Below, one piece after another: positions 30,188-38,663 of a stretch of 64,000 bases of DNA. Made by a program: the position numbers and the translations under genes. The stretch lies in contig NZ_JHZF01000016.1 in NCBI RefSeq assembly GCF_000688295.1, positions 62,001-126,000 on the forward strand, in the 5' to 3' direction. Each line of letters opens with the position of its first letter. Position 1 is the first letter of the stretch. The notes under the pieces are model-generated. The model did not search any database. It had not been told where the DNA came from and saw only the letters and a list, made by a program, of their open reading frames with translations. Origin of the DNA: Pseudooceanicola nanhaiensis DSM 18065 (lineage in GTDB: Bacteria; Pseudomonadota; Alphaproteobacteria; Rhodobacterales; Rhodobacteraceae).

Positions 30188-31600
30188 CTACGGTACTTGC
30201 TGCGCCGGGATCTTCTCGCGTGCGGGCGCGGAAGACGGCTGCTCGATCGGAAGTTCGAGCCTGTACCGAATACCCGTCCGGTCGAAGCTGAGCTCCGAAT
30301 GGGCACCGGTTTCCATCGCAACAAGGTCCTCAAGCAGGCGCGAACCGAAACCCTTTCTCGACGCGGGCTTCACGGCCGGACCGCCCGTCTCCCACCAGAC
30401 GATCTGCAGGCGGTCGGAACCGTTCTCGCTGACGCGGTTCCAGCCCAGTTCGACGCGACCTTCGACACATGACAGCGCACCGTACTTGACCGCATTCGTG
30501 GCCAGCTCATGCAAGACCAGTCCGACGATCCGCGCATAGCGCTCTGGCAAGCGGGAAGGAGGTCCGGAGATCCGGATGCTGTCCGGGCGGTCGACGAGAT
30601 ACGGTTTCAGCACCGCCTCGACGAGCCCTTGCAGGTTGGTACTGCTCGAGGATCCGTAAGCGGACATCCCGACGGTCGTCGCCAGCGCGCGCAGCCGCCC
30701 TTGGAGAGTGGTCTTGTAACTGGCTGCGTCCCCGGTGGCGCTGGTCTGCGAGACCAGCGAGTTAACCAGGCCAAGCAGGTTTTTGATCCGGTGGTTGAGT
30801 TCCTGGATGACGAGTTGCTGAAATTCTTCTTCCCTCGCCTGATCGGTCACGTCCCGGACCAGCCCGGTGCCCCTCACGCCTTCCGGCGTTTTCTGAAGGA
30901 CCCCGGTGCCTTGCACGCGCATCACCTTCCCGCCCGGGTGAAGAACACGGTAGACGAGATCAAAGGTGCGGCCACTCTCCGCGCAGGCTTCAAGTTCACT
31001 GCACACCGCGGCCCGGTCCTCCGGGTGGATATGCCGGCGCCACGCCTCGGCCGTTGTCTCGTGCGGGGTCAGACCCAGTATCTCGCGGCCCCGCGGATCC
31101 CACTCGGCAATGTCGGCACCCGTGTCCCAGACCCCCCATCCGAGCCGGGAGGCGTTCGTGGCGAGTGTCAGGGACTCCATCGCGCGCCGCAACTTGTCTT
31201 CGCTCTCCCGCTGTTCGGTCACATCCGTGTTGACGCCGACCATCCCGAGGAACTCGCCGGTCTCGGAGAAACGGGGCTCAGCGACGGTCCTCAGGATCCG
31301 GTACACGCCATCGGCGCGACGATACCGGGCCTCAACCTGCATCTCGGTCTGGGTCTCCATAGCCTTTCGGAATGGTTCGGCCAGTTGGGCGACGTCTTCG
31401 GGATGCAGCGAGTTGGACCAGTCGAAATTGGGAATGTCTTCCAAGGCGACGTCCCAGAACTCTCGCTGCATCCTGTTCAGGAAGATGCATTTGCCCTCGG
31501 CGTCACCAAGCCAGAGCATCGCGGGCGCGCCTTCAATCACGGTGCGGTAAATCTGCGGCGAGTTAGCCTCGGCGTGCTTCTCGAATTCCTTCCAGGGCAT
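30188..31600 (-). CDS. HWE-family sensor histidine kinase (PAS-PAS-HWE)
   Basis: 470 residues, soluble. Two PAS/PAC modules: residues ~15-130 (MLWLGDAEGKCIFLNRMQREFW ... VGVNTDVTEQ) and ~140-255 (ending VRDVTDQAR). The HWE core has phosphoacceptor H270 in IQELNHRIKNLLGLVNSLV, the N box LHELATNAVKYGALS, and the WWETGG motif in the WxE position. ATG 31600 is set by a perfect GGAGG seven bases upstream. It lies inside the metal region between the IS remnant and the mer scar; whether it responds to metal or was there before is unknown. Confidence 0.9.
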   Translation of the reverse strand: MPWKEFEKHAEANSPQIYRTVIEGAPAMLWLGDAEGKCIFLNRMQREFWDVALEDIPNFDWSNSLHPEDVAQLAEPFRKAMETQTEMQVEARYRRADGVYRILRTVAEPRFSETGEFLGMVGVNTDVTEQRESEDKLRRAMESLTLATNASRLGWGVWDTGADIAEWDPRGREILGLTPHETTAEAWRRHIHPEDRAAVCSELEACAESGRTFDLVYRVLHPGGKVMRVQGTGVLQKTPEGVRGTGLVRDVTDQAREEEFQQLVIQELNHRIKNLLGLVNSLVSQTSATGDAASYKTTLQGRLRALATTVGMSAYGSSSSTNLQGLVEAVLKPYLVDRPDSIRISGPPSRLPERYARIVGLVLHELATNAVKYGALSCVEGRVELGWNRVSENGSDRLQIVWWETGGPAVKPASRKGFGSRLLEDLVAMETGAHSELSFDRTGIRYRLELPIEQPSSAPAREKIPAQQVP

Positions 31601-31718
31601 GCAGACCTCCATTGCTGAAGCTTGGCAAGATCGGACTGTACAAAAGAGCGGCCGGGCGAAACAAGAAGAAGGCAGAGGCATCGCGACATTCCCCGCCAAG
31701 GGAAGCCCCTCGTGATCC

Positions 31719-31823
31719 CGGGCCGACGCTCTCGTCGTATCGGATCGTCTCCGGATTGCAGCCGGTCATCCGGGCGAGATCCGAGCGCTTCAACTCGCTC
31801 GCGGGAGCGTGACTGTCGGCCAT
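31719..31823 (-). pseudogene. merR: merR, N-terminal fragment
   Basis: The first ~35 residues are a MerR-type DNA-binding start: ELKRSDLARMTGCNPETIRY followed by DESVG, where intact MerR proteins have YESVGLL. After that the frame loses all similarity and runs on to 31563 without the second helix-turn-helix half, the dimer helix or the metal-binding cysteines. It points away from merA as in normal mer operons, but only 11 bp separate its ATG from the merF fragment, so the shared operator-promoter is gone. Confidence 0.7.
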
Positions 31824-31834
31824 CGTGTTGTTCC

Positions 31835-31930
31835 TTGATCCTCGTGCTGCTGCCGGCGCTGGTGGTGTTCATCGGCATAACCCTCTACGCGCTCTGGCGG
31901 CGCCAACGCACCGATCGAAGAGAGGCTGAC
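31835..31930 (+). pseudogene. merF: merF, C-terminal fragment
   Basis: About 32 residues (VLLPALVVFIGITLYALWRR then a basic tail) correspond to the second membrane helix and C-terminal end of the mercuric-ion transporter MerF. The first helix with its Cys pair is missing, there is no start codon, and the frame runs without a stop into the merA ATG at 31931. It forms one side of a deletion junction whose other side is the merR fragment. Confidence 0.65.
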
Positions 31931-33346
31931 ATGGAAAACTGCTGTACCCCCAGGGGCGGGCCCTGCGACCTCGCCGTGATTGGCGCCGGATCGGCCGGGT
32001 TTTCGGCCGCCATCACCGCTGCCGAAGCCGGGGTACGGGTGGCCCTGATCGGCGACGGGACCATCGGCGGGACATGCGTCAACCTCGGCTGCGTGCCCTC
32101 CAAGACCTTGATCCGCGCGGTGGAGGGCCTGCATCACGCCAGTGCCGCGAATCGGTTCGACGGTATCAAGGCCAGTGCGCGCGTGACCGACTGGGCTGCC
32201 ATGGTGGCGCAGAAGCAGGCGCTGGTGGAAGAGCTGCGTGCGGCGAAATACGCCGATGTGCTGCCGCGCTACGAGGACATCACCTATGTCGAAGGGCGCG
32301 CCCGGTTCGACGACGCCGGTGGATTGACCGTGGACGGAGCCGCCTTCCCGGCGGCGAAGGTGGTCATCGCGACCGGCTCCCGCCCGCATGTGCCGGCGAT
32401 ACCGGGGATCGAGACCGTCGGCGCGCTCGACAGCACTTCGGCGCTGGAGCTGACTGAACTGCCCGCCTCGATGCTGGTGCTGGGTGCGGGCTATATCGGC
32501 GTGGAGCTGGCGCAGCTTTTCGCGCGAGCAGGGGTTTCGGTCACGCTGATCAGCCGTCGCGGGGTGCTGCCCGAGGCGGAGCCGGAGGTCTCGGAGGTGC
32601 TGGAGCGATACCTCGCCGACGAGGGCATCCGACTGGTGCGGACAGGAGAGTACCGCCGGGTAGAGCAGCAGGAAGACGGCATGGCGCTTCATCTCGCGGA
32701 AGGTGGAGTGATTCAGGCCGAGCGGCTCCTGCTTGCCACCGGCCGTGTGCCGAACAGCGATGGTCTGAACCTCGCCGCCGCGGGCATCGAGACAGATGCG
32801 CGCGGCGGGATCGTCATCGACACCCATATGCGCACGGCGAACCCCTGGGTCTGGGCCGCCGGCGATGTCACCGGGCGGGACCAATACGTCTACATGGCCG
32901 CCTATGGCGCCAAGATCGCCGCCCGGAACGCCGCAGCGGGCGAGACGCGCAGCTACGACAACCGCACGATGCCCTGGGTCGTCTTCTCCGATCCGCAGGT
33001 GGCGGGCGTCGGCCTGAGCGAGGCGCAGGCCCGCGCCGCGGGGCGCGAGGTGGTCACTTCGGTCCTGCCGCTCGCCGCCGTCCCGCGCGCGTTGGCGGCC
33101 CGAGATACGCGCGGGCTGATCAAGCTGGTGGCGGAGGCGGGCAGCAAGCGGCTGCTCGGGGCGCAGATCCTCGCCCCGGAGGGCGCCGACAGCATCCAGA
33201 CGGCGGCGATGGCGCTGAAAGCCGGGCTCACCTATGATGAGCTGGGCGACACCATCATGCCCTACCTCACCACCGTCGAGGGGCTGAAGCTCGCCGCCCA
33301 GACCTTCGAGAAGGACGTGGCCGCCCTGAGCTGCTGCGCCGGGTAG
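31931..33346 (+). CDS. merA: Mercuric reductase MerA (short form without N-terminal HMA domain)
   Basis: 471 residues. FAD site [18 protein letters not shown], redox pair [15 protein letters not shown](P) site [20 protein letters not shown], dimer interface, and the mercury-binding C-terminal vicinal cysteines in ALSCCAG. A short Cys-Cys N-terminus (MENCC) stands in place of the MerP-like domain. It reduces Hg(II) to Hg(0). ATG 31931 follows GAGAGG. The gene looks intact although the operon's regulator, promoter and transporters were deleted, so how it is transcribed is unclear; a promoter in the merR fragment or upstream would be needed. Confidence 0.9.
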   Translation: MENCCTPRGGPCDLAVIGAGSAGFSAAITAAEAGVRVALIGDGTIGGTCVNLGCVPSKTLIRAVEGLHHASAANRFDGIKASARVTDWAAMVAQKQALVEELRAAKYADVLPRYEDITYVEGRARFDDAGGLTVDGAAFPAAKVVIATGSRPHVPAIPGIETVGALDSTSALELTELPASMLVLGAGYIGVELAQLFARAGVSVTLISRRGVLPEAEPEVSEVLERYLADEGIRLVRTGEYRRVEQQEDGMALHLAEGGVIQAERLLLATGRVPNSDGLNLAAAGIETDARGGIVIDTHMRTANPWVWAAGDVTGRDQYVYMAAYGAKIAARNAAAGETRSYDNRTMPWVVFSDPQVAGVGLSEAQARAAGREVVTSVLPLAAVPRALAARDTRGLIKLVAEAGSKRLLGAQILAPEGADSIQTAAMALKAGLTYDELGDTIMPYLTTVEGLKLAAQTFEKDVAALSCCAG

Positions 33347-33378
33347 AGCGCACGAGAACCACGGGACAGCGAACGCCT

Positions 33379-33708
33379 ATGACGACCGTTGCCGCCTATA
33401 TCGGCGCCGCCCTCGCCGAGATCGCCGGATGCTTCGCCTTCTGGGCATGGCTGCGGCTCGACAAGCCGGTCTGGTGGATCGGCCCCGGCCTGGCCTCGCT
33501 GGCCCTGTTTGCCTACCTGCTGACGCTGTCGGGCAGCGCCGCCGCCGGACGGGCCTACGCGGCCTATGGCGGCATCTACATCGCGGCCTCGCTGCTGTGG
33601 CTCTGGGCTGTCGAAGGCGTGCGGCCGGATCGATGGGACCTGATCGGCGTCAGCCTCTGCCTTCTGGGCGCCGCCATCATCATGGTCGGCCCGCGCGCGC
33701 CGGTCTGA
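33379..33708 (+). CDS. YnfA-family (UPF0060) small membrane protein
   Basis: 109 residues, four predicted helices, with the family pattern [20 protein letters not shown] near the N-terminus and [20 protein letters not shown] in the middle. Related to small multidrug-resistance-type transporters; function uncertain. It starts 32 bp after merA and is often found with metal resistance genes, so may be cotranscribed. Confidence 0.9.
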   Translation: MTTVAAYIGAALAEIAGCFAFWAWLRLDKPVWWIGPGLASLALFAYLLTLSGSAAAGRAYAAYGGIYIAASLLWLWAVEGVRPDRWDLIGVSLCLLGAAIIMVGPRAPV

Positions 33709-33943
33709 AAAAGCGAGGTTCGATCGCCTCGGCGCGGGATCGGACCGAATTGTGGTTGCTGGTGAGCCTCAAGGTCGGTCCAAGGAAATCCTGCGACCAG
33801 CCCATGGTCCGAGCCTCGGCGCCTGCGAGGACGACCGTTGTTACTCTCCTCGACATGGCGGGATCGCGGTGACGTCGGGCAGAACTGGCGTCAGCGATGG
33901 CGCCGTATCCTCAGCGTATCGCCGCCGACAGGTCGGACTCCCC

Positions 33944-33969
33944 GGAACATGCCTCCCTGCCTGCTCGTT
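33944..33969 (+). promoter_or_regulatory. EcfG promoter of the CBS-domain gene
   Basis: GGAAC (33944-33948), 17-bp spacer, CGTT (33966-33969): a perfect EcfG match, ending 29 bp before the ATG at 33999. The preceding 235 bp back to the YnfA stop hold no gene I can support. Confidence 0.7.
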
Positions 33970-33998
33970 TTCGGACATAGCAACCGAAGGAGGAAATC

Positions 33999-34433
33999 AT
34001 GCAGGTGCAAGACATCATGACATCCAAGCCGACCTGCTGCGGGCCCGAGGATTCGATCCAGGACGTGGCAAAAGCCATGACGGAGAATTCCATCGGCGCC
34101 ATCCCGGTGATCGATGATGACGGTCGGCCAGTTGGTATCGTTACGGACCGGGACATCTGCTGCCGCGCCGTTGCAGAAGGAAAGGGCGCCGATACCAAGG
34201 TATCGGATGTGATGTCGGAGGATGTCGTGACGACCTCCCCCGACGAGGATCTCGACAGCTGCTGCAACAGGATGGAGAAGACGCAGATCAGGCGCGCCGT
34301 CGTGACCGATAGCGAAGGCAAATGCTGCGGAATGGTGGCCCAGGCAGATATCGCTCGGCGCGCCGACGGCTCTGAAACCGCGGAGCTGGTGCAAGAGATC
34401 TCGAAGCCATCGGGACGGAGCGGCTGCTGCTGA
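33999..34433 (+). CDS. CBS-pair protein with five vicinal cysteine pairs
   Basis: 144 residues containing two CBS domains (DIMTSKP... GIVTDRD and VMSEDVVT... GMVAQADIA). The protein is unusual for its five Cys-Cys pairs: TCCGP, DICCRA, SCCNRM, KCCGM and the C-terminal GCC. CBS pairs usually bind adenosyl ligands; the cysteines suggest metal or redox sensitivity. ATG 33999 follows AAGGAGGAAATC, a strong ribosome site, and a perfect EcfG promoter. It sits in the metal region but has core-like stress regulation. The exact role is unknown. Confidence 0.85.
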   Translation: MQVQDIMTSKPTCCGPEDSIQDVAKAMTENSIGAIPVIDDDGRPVGIVTDRDICCRAVAEGKGADTKVSDVMSEDVVTTSPDEDLDSCCNRMEKTQIRRAVVTDSEGKCCGMVAQADIARRADGSETAELVQEISKPSGRSGCC

Positions 34434-34623
34434 GGTCGTGTTTCAGCTTCCGGCGGCAGGCCCGGTGCCCCGCATCTGGCAAAGGGACCACCCACCATAT
34501 GGAATAGCCAGGCGGCCGTCCTGAAGGATGGCCGCTTGGAGGGAGCTGTTTGGCCGCAGGAGGCGTATCGAATTAGAGGATTGGGATCATTGTCCGGATC
34601 CTTTCGGTGTCGGCCAGTCCCGA

Positions 34624-34655
34624 TCCCGACCCGGCATTTCCAGACCGGGTCGGGA
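34624..34655. terminator. Hairpin between the CBS gene and the EF-hand gene
   Basis: TCCCGACCCGG (34624-34634), 10-nt loop, CCGGGTCGGGA (34645-34655): a perfect 11-bp stem in the 239-bp gap between convergent genes, without a T-tract. A second weaker hairpin (GCGGCC/GGCCGC) lies near 34,512-34,535. Confidence 0.5.
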
Positions 34656-34672
34656 AACGGATATCGAAGGCG

Positions 34673-35230
34673 TCAGTTGCCGGACGGCATCCGGTCGCTC
34701 ATCATGCCCGGTGCCCCGGGCATCCCGCGCCGCATCTCCATCCGCCGAGCGGGCGCCCCCATCTCGGTCTCGGTGATCCTTCCGTCGCCGTCGGCGTCGA
34801 GATGCTGAAACCGGTCCACCGTTGTTTCGCGGGTCACCGCCGCGTGCAGGGCCTCGAATTCGGCCAGCGACAATTTGCCATCGCCATCGGCATCGAACTC
34901 GGCGAGACGGGCCAGCATCGCCGAACGCGCAGCTTCAGGTTCGGGATCTGCCGCCAGACCGTCTCCCATCCCGCCCGGCGCCATCATCATGCGCATCATG
35001 TCGCCGTCCATCATCGACAATCCGCCGGCCGGACCGGCGTCCATCATTCGGCCATGCATCTGCATCATCATCCGCATCATGTCGTGCATCATCTCGCCCT
35101 GGGGGGCTGCGGGTCCGCTGTCGTTCGCGAGCGGTCCGCCGGAATGACCATGATGGCTATCGGCGGCGGCATGGCCCGCGGCGACAATCGAGAGGCTCAT
35201 CGCGGCTGCGAAGGTGGTTATCGTCTTCAT
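34673..35230 (-). CDS. Secreted Met/His-rich EF-hand protein
   Basis: 185 residues with a signal peptide (MKTITTFAAAMSLSIVAAGHAAA). The region ~45-90 is very rich in methionine and histidine (MMHDMMRMMMQMHGRMMD, then MMDGDMMRMMM). Two canonical EF-hands follow: DADGDGKLSLAEF (~112-124) and DADGDGRITETEM (~145-157). EF-hands bind Ca; Met/His-rich segments commonly bind Cu(I) or Ag(I). The combination suggests a periplasmic metal buffer. I do not know a named family. Confidence 0.72.
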   Translation of the reverse strand: MKTITTFAAAMSLSIVAAGHAAADSHHGHSGGPLANDSGPAAPQGEMMHDMMRMMMQMHGRMMDAGPAGGLSMMDGDMMRMMMAPGGMGDGLAADPEPEAARSAMLARLAEFDADGDGKLSLAEFEALHAAVTRETTVDRFQHLDADGDGRITETEMGAPARRMEMRRGMPGAPGMMSDRMPSGN

Positions 35231-35493
35231 GTCTGGTTCCTTGTCTATGGTTCGGTGACTCTGCGGCCCGGGTGGACGGTGCCATACCTGCTTGGGCTCA
35301 GAGCTGTCGGTTGCTGAATCTGCAGGGGTGAACGTGTCCGTTGCGATTGCTGACGGACGGCGTGGATCGCCCCAGGGGGCGGAAGCGCCGACGCTACCAA
35401 GCGGGACGTTTCAGCCCGTGAGGCCGCTGAGGACCCGTCGTGCCCGGAGGTCAGGTTCGAGGAGCGGACGACAGTCTCCCGCGCGGCGCGGTA

Positions 35494-35853
35494 TTATCCG
35501 ATGCGGGGAGGCCGCAAGAGCTCGCAAGTCCGAGATGACGCTCCAGGGAAATCGACGATCGCGAAATCGGCATCGCGCGTCTCTGGTGCCGGCAGAAGGA
35601 GCGTCGCTGACGGAAGCGCCGCTAGGCAGACGGCGCCGCCGCCGCAATGTGTCTCCGAAGCGAGGACTCCGATGTCCTGGTGCGAGCCGTCATGGTCCAC
35701 GTCCTCAAGGAAGCCCGTGTGCGGCACCGCGTCGTCGACCAGGAAGCCTTGGGCGTGCAGCGACGTTCCGAACCCGACGACAAGCAGCACGGTGACCAGC
35801 GCGAGGGCGCGGGTCACTGCGTGGAGCAGGCCAAGCGGGCTGGTGCGACTCAC
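35494..35853 (-). CDS. Hypothetical small exported protein
   Basis: 119 residues with a hydrophobic N-terminal segment (residues ~13-35, ALALVTVLLVVGFGTSLHA) that could be a signal peptide or anchor. The rest carries an acidic/His stretch (DVDHDGSHQD) and HCGGGAVC with two cysteines. Similar small proteins occur in metal-resistance clusters, but I do not recognise this one. Some chance it is not a real gene. Confidence 0.45.
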   Translation of the reverse strand: MSRTSPLGLLHAVTRALALVTVLLVVGFGTSLHAQGFLVDDAVPHTGFLEDVDHDGSHQDIGVLASETHCGGGAVCLAALPSATLLLPAPETRDADFAIVDFPGASSRTCELLRPPRIG

Positions 35854-36260
35854 ATCGTTCTCCGGTTCTCTCCGACTGACATTCCTTCTGGACGTCCCCG
35901 CAGGATGTCTCCTTGACGCAGATCAAAGGTTACTGCCCTTGCGGATCGCCGCGGTGAAGCTCTTCGCGCCGTCTATCTTCTGGCGCACCATGATGGTACC
36001 CAACCGGGTCTCCTTTCGGGAAATCGTTGCCGATGGTCGGGAGATCGAACCGGACGGCGCGCGGCGGCCGGAAATCTGTCCAGGGTTCGATATCGCGTCG
36101 ACGCACCCGGCGGAGACCTCGCCTTCGCAGCGATGAGGCCGAGGCTCCGAAGGAACTGGAGGGCGGTGCAACACTTCGGGTTTCGGCGCAACATTTGTTG
36201 CAACACCCCCGAAAATGGGGGCAAAAGGCCCGGAAATCGAGGATAATCGTTCAGGTGACC
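35854..36260. other. 407-bp gap before dusA with GCAACA repeats
   Basis: No supportable gene. At 36168-36205 the hexamer GCAACA occurs three times, and one copy forms a perfect inverted repeat GCAACA-TT-TGTTGC (36188-36201) that overlaps the 10-bp palindrome TGTTGCAACA. Next to it is a CCCCC/GGGGG hairpin. The cluster starts ~55 bp before the dusA ATG, so it may be the dusA control region or a protein-binding site at the edge of the metal region. Confidence 0.5.
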
Positions 36261-37289
36261 ATGAGCGCAGAGCCAGGAAAACAAGGGGTTTCGGATGTCC
36301 GGCGTGCCGCGCGCCTAAGCGTGGCACCCATGATGGACTGGACCGACCGGCATTGCCGCTTCCTTCACCGGCTGCTCAGCCGCGAGACGCTGCTCTATAC
36401 CGAGATGGTGACGGCGCCCGCCCTGGTGCGGGGCGGCGCGGTGCATCTGCTGGACTTCTCGCCCGAGGAACATCCGGTCGCGCTGCAGCTCGGCGGGTCG
36501 GACCCGGCGGAGCTGGCCGAGGCGGCCCGGCTGGGCGCCGCGGCCGGGTATGACGAGATCAACCTGAACGTCGGATGCCCCTCGGACCGGGTGCAGTCGG
36601 GCACCTTCGGGGCGGTGCTGATGAAGCAGCCCGACCTGGTGGCCGAGTGCGTGGCCGCGATGCGCGCGCCCGTCGATGTCGAGGTCACGGTGAAGTGCCG
36701 CATCGGCGTGGACGAGCAGGAGCCCGAGGAGGTGCTGCCGAATTTCCTCGGGAAGGTGATGGCGGCGGGCGTCCGGCGGGTGTCGATACATGCGCGCAAG
36801 GCCTGGCTTCAGGGGCTGAGCCCGAAGGAGAACCGGGACATCCCGCCGCTCGACTACCCGCTGGTGCTGCGGATGAAGCGGGCGTTCCCGGAGCTCCATG
36901 TCTCGATCAACGGCGGCATCGCCTCGCTCGCGCAGGCGCGGGATCTGCTGGACCAGGGGCTGGACGGGGTGATGATCGGGCGCGCGGCCTACCACGCGCC
37001 GACCGATGTCCTCGCGGCCGCGGACCGGGTGATCTTCGGCCAGGAAGTGCCTGACAGCGACCCGGCCGAGGTGGTGGCCCGGATGCTCCCCTATATCGAG
37101 GCGCATCTCGCGGCGGGCGGCAAGCTCGCGCAGGTGACGCGGCACATGCTCGGGCTCTTTGCGGGCCAGCCGGGGGCGCGGCTCTGGCGGCGCGTGCTCT
37201 CGGAGGGGGCGCACCGCCCCGGCGCGGGGCCCGAGCTGGTGGAGCGGGCGCTTGCCGAGGTGGCGGGCGCGACCCCGGTCGGCGCCTAG
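36261..37289 (+). CDS. dusA: tRNA-dihydrouridine synthase DusA
   Basis: 342 residues. Start region SVAPMMDWTDRHCRFLHRLL is diagnostic of DusA; the catalytic cysteine is in NLNVGCPSDRVQSG; FMN-binding stretches VKCRIGVD and GVMIGRAAYHAP follow. It reduces uridines in the tRNA D-loop. The 5' end of dusA is a known target for a class of genomic-island integrases, and here the metal region stops just upstream; no integrase or repeated dusA end was seen. The TAG stop shares CTAG with the convergent exporter gene. Confidence 0.95.
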   Translation: MSAEPGKQGVSDVRRAARLSVAPMMDWTDRHCRFLHRLLSRETLLYTEMVTAPALVRGGAVHLLDFSPEEHPVALQLGGSDPAELAEAARLGAAAGYDEINLNVGCPSDRVQSGTFGAVLMKQPDLVAECVAAMRAPVDVEVTVKCRIGVDEQEPEEVLPNFLGKVMAAGVRRVSIHARKAWLQGLSPKENRDIPPLDYPLVLRMKRAFPELHVSINGGIASLAQARDLLDQGLDGVMIGRAAYHAPTDVLAAADRVIFGQEVPDSDPAEVVARMLPYIEAHLAAGGKLAQVTRHMLGLFAGQPGARLWRRVLSEGAHRPGAGPELVERALAEVAGATPVGA

Positions 37290-38467
37290 GCGGCGGCTTC
37301 CGCCCGGCGCGGCAGGCTGATCAGCGTCAGGGTGAAGCTGATCGCCGCGCAGAGCGCGATGGCCACCAGCATCGGCGTCGCGGTGCCGTCGAAGAAGAGC
37401 CCGGAAACCACGATCATCACCCCGCCCGCCAGCATCTGCAGCGTGCCGCCGAGCGACGAGGCGAGCCCCGCGATGTCGCCGTGATCGTCCAGCGCCAGCA
37501 CCATCGTCGTGGGGATCACCAGCCCGAGGCAGGCATTGCCGCAGAACAGGAGCGCCGTGATGACCGGCAGCGAGGCGAAGCCCGCCAGCGCGACCAGCGC
37601 GAGCGTGCCGGTGAAGAGGAAGAACCCCGTCACCGCCAGCCGCACCACGCGCCGGATCCCGAAGCGCGCGCCGAGCATCGCGGCAACCTGCGAGGCACCG
37701 AAGAAGCCGACCGCGTTGATCGCGAAGGCCAGCGAGAACCCGGTCGGGCTGAGCCCGAACTGGCCGGTGTAGACGAAGCTGGCCGAGGCGATGAAGACGA
37801 AGAAGCTCGCCATCCCGAAGCCGCCGATGAACGTCAGCCCCATGAAGGCCGGGTCGGTCAGCAGCACCTTCGCCCCGCGCCGCATGGAGGCGAGGTTGAC
37901 GGGCACCCGCCGCTCCTTCGGCAGGGTCTCGGGCATCACGAAGAGCGCGAGCACGAGGTTCACGGCCGCCAGCGCGGCCAGCACGCCGAAGACCATGCGC
38001 CAGCCCGAGACCGCGATCACCGCGGAGCCCGCGAGCGGCGCCAGCATCGGCGAGACCGAGATCACGAGCATGAGCATCGCCATCAGCTTCGTCGCCTCGG
38101 ACCCGGTGTAGCGGTCGCGGATCACGGCCCGCGTCACCACCATCAGCGCCGCGCCGCCCAGCCCCTGGAAGGCCCGCCACAGCATGAGCGAGGTCGCGTC
38201 GCCGGCCGCCATCGCGCCGACGGAACCGGCAAGGAAGACGGCGAGCCCCAGCACGATCGGCGCCTTGCGTCCGGTCTGGTCGGCCATCGGGCCGTAGAAC
38301 AGCTGGCCGAGGCCGAAGGTGACGAAATAGGCCGTCAGCGTCGCCTGGATCTGCGCCTCGGTCGCGTTCAGATCGCCCGCGATCCGCGGCAGGGCGGGCA
38401 GGTACATGTCGATCGCGAAGGGACCGACGAGGCCCAGAAGGCCCAGGATGATGGCGAGCCGAAGCAT
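37286..38467 (-). CDS. Bcr/CflA-family multidrug MFS exporter
   Basis: 393 residues, 12 predicted helices. The family start is recognisable: LLGLVGPFAIDMYLPALPRIAGDL, then TLTAYFVTFGLGQLFYGPMADQTGRK with the MFS motif A. Members export bicyclomycin, chloramphenicol or sulfonamides; substrate here is unknown. ATG 38467 was chosen because upstream codons run into unrelated sequence. It ends tail to tail with dusA, sharing the CTAG bases. Confidence 0.88.
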   Translation of the reverse strand: MLRLAIILGLLGLVGPFAIDMYLPALPRIAGDLNATEAQIQATLTAYFVTFGLGQLFYGPMADQTGRKAPIVLGLAVFLAGSVGAMAAGDATSLMLWRAFQGLGGAALMVVTRAVIRDRYTGSEATKLMAMLMLVISVSPMLAPLAGSAVIAVSGWRMVFGVLAALAAVNLVLALFVMPETLPKERRVPVNLASMRRGAKVLLTDPAFMGLTFIGGFGMASFFVFIASASFVYTGQFGLSPTGFSLAFAINAVGFFGASQVAAMLGARFGIRRVVRLAVTGFFLFTGTLALVALAGFASLPVITALLFCGNACLGLVIPTTMVLALDDHGDIAGLASSLGGTLQMLAGGVMIVVSGLFFDGTATPMLVAIALCAAISFTLTLISLPRRAEAAA

Positions 38468-38663
38468 GGAAGGTCCTTCCCGACAATAGGGGGCCCGAGG
38501 GGGCGGGGGCAAAAACCGCGCCTGATTACGGAAGTGTCGGACACTTGCCAATCGCGCATTCCCGCACGCCCGCGGATGCTGCTGTGCAGCGATCGGCGGA
38601 CGGCTTGCGGGCTGAGCGGAAAAGTGGTTCAGCTGGCGGCAGTTAGGGCAGGAGGCTGAGGCG

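Noticed and set aside
36152-36180. GGAAC at 36152 upstream of dusA as a sixth EcfG promoter
   Set aside because: At 16-17 bp downstream there is no CGTT or one-base variant in register.
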